From: an uncultured Angelakisella sp. | GTDB lineage: Bacteria; Bacillota; Clostridia; Oscillospirales; Ruminococcaceae | Assembly: GCA_910585535.1 (NCBI GenBank) | Contig: CAJUFK010000076.1 | Coordinates: 1 to 16,385, forward strand | DNA: 16,385 bases | Reading direction: 5' to 3' | Shown: one piece after another, positions 13,337-16,385 of the stretch | Position numbering within the stretch: position 1 is the first letter of the stretch | Layout of the letters: each line of letters begins with the position of its first letter | The notes under the pieces: generated by a model | The model's input: the letters and a program-made list of their open reading frames with translations, nothing else | Database searches by the model: none | What the model was told of the DNA's origin: nothing | Made by a program: the position numbers and the translations under genes

Positions 13337-13675
13337 TTACCCTTTCCCCAGAATGCGCTGGTAGTTCTGGTACAGCGCATTGCCGGGTTTCTTCACCTTC
13401 AGCCGGGCCTCCGAGAGCTTGTCCCCAGGGACGATGAGGGTCTTGATCAGGGGGTACTTCTCGATAGCCGCCGCAGCGGCGGCCAGGGCGTTTTCCCGCG
13501 TTCCCCGGTAGATCGCGCCGTGCTGGATGAGGCCGGTAATGCCGGGGCCGATGTAGCAGAAAAAGCCTGCGGCGGTACCGGCAGCCTTTTCTGCGCTGGC
13601 GGCAGTGGGTTTAGGGGCGTCCGGCCGGGGTTCCCGGGTATCCGCCGCCCCGGTAGTCAGGGTTTTCTTTTCCAT
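13337..13675 (-). CDS. Small phage protein upstream of sheath, function unknown
   Basis: 112 residues from ATG 13675 (MEKKTLTTGAADTREPRPD). This ATG has AAGGAAGG about 7 bases upstream; a TTG six codons earlier (13693) is a poorer alternative. The N-terminal 40 residues are Ala/Pro/Thr-rich and probably disordered. Then follows F-F-C-Y-I-G-P-G-I-T-G-L-I-Q-H-G-A-I-Y-R-G-T, a helix rich in Ala, I-E-K-Y-P-L-I-K-T-L-I-V-P-G-D-K-L, and K-V-K-K-P-G-N-A-L-Y-Q-N-Y. I recall similar small proteins at this place in Firmicutes myophages, but they have no assigned function. The position between terminator and sheath suggests a neck or tail-completion role. The first 65 bases overlap the end of the upstream gene in another frame. 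Confidence 0.8.
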   Translation of the reverse strand: MEKKTLTTGAADTREPRPDAPKPTAASAEKAAGTAAGFFCYIGPGITGLIQHGAIYRGTRENALAAAAAAIEKYPLIKTLIVPGDKLSEARLKVKKPGNALYQNYQRILGKG

Positions 13676-14186
13676 GGGGTACCTTCCTTTCAACAGGGGG
13701 GATATGCCATGTGGTGATCATCTCCCCCAGATAAAACGGTGAAACTGCGGTCTGATTTGGGTTTCCAGGATACACCAGGGTTTCCACCCCGGCGTCCAGG
13801 TCAAGCTTGAACTGATTCCCGATGACCACTTCTTCCAGGAGGGCGATCCGCATCCGCTCCATCAGGGTCAGAAGCGCCAGCCTGCCCTCCTGTTCGTTCT
13901 GATGATAGACACAGAAGCAGGTGCGGACCACTGCGGTGGACTGCATGAACTTCCCGCCGCCGGGCCGCTGGACCGCCGCGTCCTTGCCGGTAACGAACTC
14001 ATGGGTGATGAAGGGTGCCTTTCGGGCATAGGAGCGCAGCTCCGGCAGACAGGGGGTGTACACTGTGGCCGCCCGGTTGGGGGGCGGGGACTCGTCCTCC
14101 TCCTGGGGCTGAACCGGGAGGAGCAGATCCCCGGTGTGCTCCTTGCTGAATATCTCCAGTTGCTCCAGTAATGTAGTCCTTGTCAT
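13611..14186 (-). CDS. Putative tail terminator / tail completion protein
   Basis: 191 residues from ATG 14186, four bases after the Z-gene stop and with GAGGTG about 7 bases upstream. An N-terminal helix (TTLLEQLEIFSKEHTG) is followed by a Pro/Glu-rich loop (about 24-37), strands around K-A-P-F-I-T-H-E-F-V-T-G-K-D, V-V-R-T-C-F-C-V-Y, a helix E-G-R-L-A-L-L-T-L-M-E-R-M-R-I-A-L-L, and F-Y-L-G-E-M-I-T-T-W-H-I-P-P. A helix, then beta strands, a helix and a closing strand ending in W fits tail terminator proteins of the lambda gpU/gpJ-like fold, and position after Z agrees. The C-terminal 23 residues are Pro/Gly-rich and are encoded in the stretch shared with the next gene. Function rests on context and pattern, so confidence in the product name is moderate. 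Confidence 0.7.
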   Translation of the reverse strand: MTRTTLLEQLEIFSKEHTGDLLLPVQPQEEDESPPPNRAATVYTPCLPELRSYARKAPFITHEFVTGKDAAVQRPGGGKFMQSTAVVRTCFCVYHQNEQEGRLALLTLMERMRIALLEEVVIGNQFKLDLDAGVETLVYPGNPNQTAVSPFYLGEMITTWHIPPVERKVPHGKENPDYRGGGYPGTPAGRP

Positions 14187-14190
14187 GGTG

Positions 14191-14925
14191 TCACCTCGTG
14201 TAGCCGCTCAAAATAGCGAGGACATCGTGGTTGAGGTCCTTCTCGAATGACTTCATGGCGTCCTCCGTCAGCCTTTTCTCTACTTCCTCGCTGCCCAGCA
14301 TCTGGGGAACGGACGGCCCGAACAGCTCCTCGATCTCATCCTTGCCGTTAGAGGTTATGCCTCCCGTCCGCTCATAGATGCCGGTATGCCCGGTGGGCAT
14401 CCGAGCCACAAAGGCCCGCTCGAAGCTGTAGGGGGAGGTGCTTTTGAGGACATGGCCGGAGGCGGCCACGCCGGGGTACATCAGCCGCCAGTGCTCCTCC
14501 CCGGACATGACGGGCAGCCTCCCACTGGTGTCTTTGGTGGGCTGGTGGGGCGAGGCTCCGTCAAAACGGAACAGCGGAATGCGGGCCCCGCTGAAGCGGA
14601 CAAAAGCCTGCACCCCGCTGTCGTAGGAATAGGACACCTGGACATTTTCGCTCTCCCGAATGTTGGCGGCGGAGATGGCGTACCGCTCCCGGACGGCGCT
14701 CACATTGGAGCGGCGCAGACGGGCCACAGCCTTGCTTATGGCACTGCGTACCGCCTTTTCCACACCGCCCTCCACACCAGTCAGAAGCCTTGCGGCGCGG
14801 TCCACTGCCTCCTGCCCGGCCACAGAAAGTTGGATGCCAGCAAAGCCGTTGCTGTCGGTGGGGCCCGAATATTCACCGCCGCCGGTGTGTACCCGCGCCT
14901 CCCGGCTGACACCGCTTTCGCTCAT
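14191..14925 (-). CDS. Z: Prophage minor tail protein Z homologue (lambda gpZ family)
   Basis: 244 residues, ATG 14925, ATGA overlap with the previous gene and GGAGG about 10 bases upstream. After a 30-residue Gly/Ser-rich lead, the family pattern starts with L-S-V-A-G-Q-E-A-V-D-R-A-A-R-L-L and a basic helix A-V-R-S-A-I-S-K-A-V-A-R-L-R-R-S-N-V-S. It continues R-Y-A-I-S-A-A-N-I-R (81-90), F-V-R-F-S-G-A-R-I-P-L-F-R-F (107-120), then F-V-A-R-M-P-T-G-H-T-G-I-Y-E-R-T-G (about 172-188) and the E-E-L-F-G-P-S-V-P-Q-M helix, typical of Z proteins. The product works at the neck/upper tail during head-tail completion. Its presence shows that a lambda-type connector module precedes the contractile tail genes. 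Confidence 0.88.
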   Translation of the reverse strand: MSESGVSREARVHTGGGEYSGPTDSNGFAGIQLSVAGQEAVDRAARLLTGVEGGVEKAVRSAISKAVARLRRSNVSAVRERYAISAANIRESENVQVSYSYDSGVQAFVRFSGARIPLFRFDGASPHQPTKDTSGRLPVMSGEEHWRLMYPGVAASGHVLKSTSPYSFERAFVARMPTGHTGIYERTGGITSNGKDEIEELFGPSVPQMLGSEEVEKRLTEDAMKSFEKDLNHDVLAILSGYTR

Positions 14926-15287
14926 TGTGCCATCGCCTCCAGTTCCATGTGCAGCATCCCCATGTGACTGGTGGACGCCACCACATAGTATTTCTGAAAG
15001 AATCTTCCCCCCTCGCGGGTGGTGATCTCCAGGCTGGTCCCCTGCTTCGGCACCTTGCCGCCCAGGTCCTCCTGGGCGCAGTAGAGGGTGGCGGTCACCA
15101 TGTGGAGGCCCCGAACATGGTCATCGGTCAAGCGGTCACGCTTCTCCTGCACAGGACCCTCCAACACCACGGGGATGTCCGGATACTCCACTCCGTCATA
15201 GCGGATAGTGCGGTCCTCGGCAAACTCGCTGGTGTTCAAAAAGACCTTGCGGATGTCCCGGCTGACCATGTCTTTGAACTTACTCAT
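14922..15287 (-). CDS. Putative head-tail joining protein (lambda FII-like position)
   Basis: 121 residues, ATG 15287, ATGA overlap with the upstream stop and GGAGG about 10 bases before it. It starts M-S-K-F-K-D-M-V-S-R-D-I-R-K-V-F-L-N-T-S-E-F-A. The strand series I-R-Y-D-G-V-E-Y-P-D-I-P-V-V-L-E, L-H-M-V-T-A-T-L-Y-C, and G-T-S-L-E-I and a final F-F-Q-K-Y-Y-V-V-A-S-T form a compact beta-barrel-like protein. 'F-L-N-x-x-E-F-A' near the N-terminus, followed by a nominal-geometry barrel, is recurrent in phage head-tail joining proteins of the lambda gpFII type. Order (capsid E, small protein, this gene, Z) is that of lambda, supporting the call. Sequence identity alone would be weak. Confidence 0.75.
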   Translation of the reverse strand: MSKFKDMVSRDIRKVFLNTSEFAEDRTIRYDGVEYPDIPVVLEGPVQEKRDRLTDDHVRGLHMVTATLYCAQEDLGGKVPKQGTSLEITTREGGRFFQKYYVVASTSHMGMLHMELEAMAQ

Positions 15288-15751
15288 GTCACGATGTCCT
15301 CCCCTCCAAGGTCGGGAGGAGCTTCACCGTCATCGGCGGTGGCACTGGCCGCCATGATCAGCACGGCCAAATCGTGTTTGTTCCTTGCACTGGAAACATC
15401 CAGCCCCATGTCGGCGGCCATCTGCTCCAGGTCAGCTTTCGGCATCCGTTCCAGCCGGGTCACCTCCATATCGGCGGAGACCGCTTCTCCGCCCCTTGGG
15501 GCGGCCTCTAATGGGCATTCCCCGCCGGGAGTATCCGTGGACTGGTTGGGCAGCCCCCCGCCGTCAGCGGGGCGCGTGGCGGGGGTGGCAGGGGCTTGTG
15601 CGGTATCTGCGTAAACGGCGACATCCAGGGCTACCAGTCGGGCCGCCTCTTCGTCCGGGAGCGCCACCCGCTCTCCTTTGGCGATGGGGATGACCCGTCC
15701 GCTCTCCGTCCTGTAGCCATAGACGCCGGCTTTAATCTTAACTGCTTTCAT
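15284..15751 (-). CDS. Small head-region protein with C-terminal HeH/SAP-like domain (lambda FI-like position)
   Basis: 155 residues from ATG 15751, which shares one base with the capsid stop (TGATG); a GTG one codon earlier (15754) is the alternative. The N-terminus (K-A-V-K-I-K-A-G-V-Y-G-Y-R-T-E-S-G-R-V-I) is a small beta module common in Firmicutes prophages, ending with E-E-A-A-R-L-V-A-L-D-V-A-V-Y (34-47). A Pro/Gly/Thr-rich linker (50-95) precedes M-P-K-A-D-L-E-Q-M-A-A-D-M-G-L-D, then A-R-N-K-H-D-L-A-V-L-I, a helix-extended-helix pair of the HeH/SAP/Rho-N type, which in other proteins contacts nucleic acid. Lambda FI occupies the equivalent slot and helps packaging. Functional similarity is inferred from position and architecture, not from sequence match. 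Ribosome binding is weak, so it is probably translated by coupling to the capsid gene. Confidence 0.75.
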   Translation of the reverse strand: MKAVKIKAGVYGYRTESGRVIPIAKGERVALPDEEAARLVALDVAVYADTAQAPATPATRPADGGGLPNQSTDTPGGECPLEAAPRGGEAVSADMEVTRLERMPKADLEQMAADMGLDVSSARNKHDLAVLIMAASATADDGEAPPDLGGEDIVT

Positions 15752-16385
15752 CACTGCACCACTTTCTTCGCCAGGATATAGGGGCAGTAGTTCCGAGGCG
15801 CGGCCAGGGGCCGAGAGGCCAGCCGGAGCTTCCGCGTGTCATTCTCCTGGTCCAGAGTGAACTTCGGCACCCGGATGCCAGCGTGGGAGGTATACTCGGT
15901 GCTGCCATAGTCAATCTGGGTAATCTGGCCATACATCAGGTGGCCGCAGTTGGGGGCAGTAACCATGGCGGCGTCTACGGGGAAGTAGGGCTCCGTCTTC
16001 CCGTCGTCCGCCTCGTAGCTCTCATCCACAGAGATGAGGTTCAGCCGGAACCCGCCGAAGTTGAGGGTCCCCAGCAGCACGACGCCGGTGTAGCCGGAGA
16101 GCTGCTCGTTGATGGCGCCGATGGCGATGCCGCTGTTCTTGTCCAGCAGCCTCTGAAGGTCGTCGAACTGCAGGATGGCGTCCGCCGTCTGGGTGCCCAG
16201 CAGCAGGTCAGCCACAGGCAGGCCCCGGTAGGACAGCATCCGGCACATGGCAATGATGTCCGCCCGCATCTCCATGAAGTTCTCCCAGGGCTTGGCCACG
16301 GTGTAGAGGTGGTCGCTGGTGCCCTCGTAGAACTTCACGCTGAGGGCCTTGCCCTTGGTCTGATCGTCCACATACTCCTGGATGA
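15751..16385 (-). CDS. Major capsid protein, lambda gpE family (partial, N-terminus off right edge)
   Basis: The reading frame is open to the window edge (codons reading ...I-Q-E-Y-V-D-D-Q-T-K-G upstream of a GTG at 16371), so the gene begins outside and 210 C-terminal residues are visible. Typical gpE-family elements are E-N-F-M-E-M-R-A-D-I-I-A-M-C-R-M, V-A-D-L-L-L-G-T-Q-T-A-D-A-I-L, G-F-R-L-N-L-I-S-V-D-E-S-Y, M-V-T-A-P-N-C-G-H-L-M-Y-G, and the hallmark C-terminus R-K-L-R-L-A-S-R-P-L-A-A-P-R-N-Y. This ending matches the lambda E ending with S-R-P-L-x-x-P. The protein forms the icosahedral head shell. Decoration protein, protease/scaffold and portal genes would be expected just right of the window. 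Confidence 0.92.
   Translation of the reverse strand, partial: IQEYVDDQTKGKALSVKFYEGTSDHLYTVAKPWENFMEMRADIIAMCRMLSYRGLPVADLLLGTQTADAILQFDDLQRLLDKNSGIAIGAINEQLSGYTGVVLLGTLNFGGFRLNLISVDESYEADDGKTEPYFPVDAAMVTAPNCGHLMYGQITQIDYGSTEYTSHAGIRVPKFTLDQENDTRKLRLASRPLAAPRNYCPYILAKKVVQ

Noticed and set aside
1..16385. tRNA genes, CRISPR arrays, insertion sequences, attachment sites or anti-phage defence genes
   Set aside because: Coding frames with recognisable phage roles cover nearly the whole window; no cloverleaf, regularly spaced direct repeats, transposase motifs or accessory gene slot were found.

Overview
The window reads as part of the late (structural) operon of a prophage or temperate myovirus from a high-GC Firmicute. 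A gut Clostridia/Oscillospiraceae-type host is likely, inferred from the GC-rich codon use, the very strong AGGAGG-type ribosome binding sites and the protein families. Every gene is on the minus strand, so transcription runs from the right edge (16385) to the left edge (1). Genes touch or overlap almost throughout, and no gene-free stretch exceeds about 85 bases. I see no promoter, U-tract terminator, tRNA, insertion sequence, CRISPR array, integrase or lysis gene.

In order of transcription: (1) a lambda-style head and neck block (16385-13611): C-terminal part of a gpE-type major capsid protein, a small protein with a C-terminal HeH/SAP-like helix pair, a head-tail joining protein, a minor tail protein Z homologue and a putative tail terminator. 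(2) A contractile-tail block (13675-10613): a small unknown protein, the tail sheath, the tail tube, and a tail assembly chaperone with a clear programmed -1 frameshift at T TTT TTA. (3) The tape measure (10635-7168). (4) A baseplate block (7168-2309): LysM-type gpX, hub gpD with an inserted SH3-like domain, a minimal OB-fold spike protein, P2-type gpU, gp25-like wedge gpW, gpJ, and tail protein I with a long repeat tail. (5) A distal adsorption block (2294-1): two small conserved proteins, one small unknown protein, and a large C-type-lectin/formylglycine-generating-enzyme (FGE)-fold protein cut by the left edge.

The last protein is the most interesting item. It has the hallmarks of a diversity-generating retroelement (DGR) target: a GIYDLNGNVWEW core, then a C-terminal N-N-G-x-x-E-R-x-P-L-R-G-G motif. 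The coding strand over the last 57 readable bases contains one adenine, as expected after adenine-directed mutagenesis. The window ends inside this putative variable region, so the template repeat, accessory protein and reverse transcriptase, if present, would lie just left of position 1. The likely picture is a phage with a lambda-like head and a P2/PBSX-like contractile tail whose receptor-binding tip is diversified by a DGR.

All identifications come from reading translated sequence and recalled family motifs; no database search was run.
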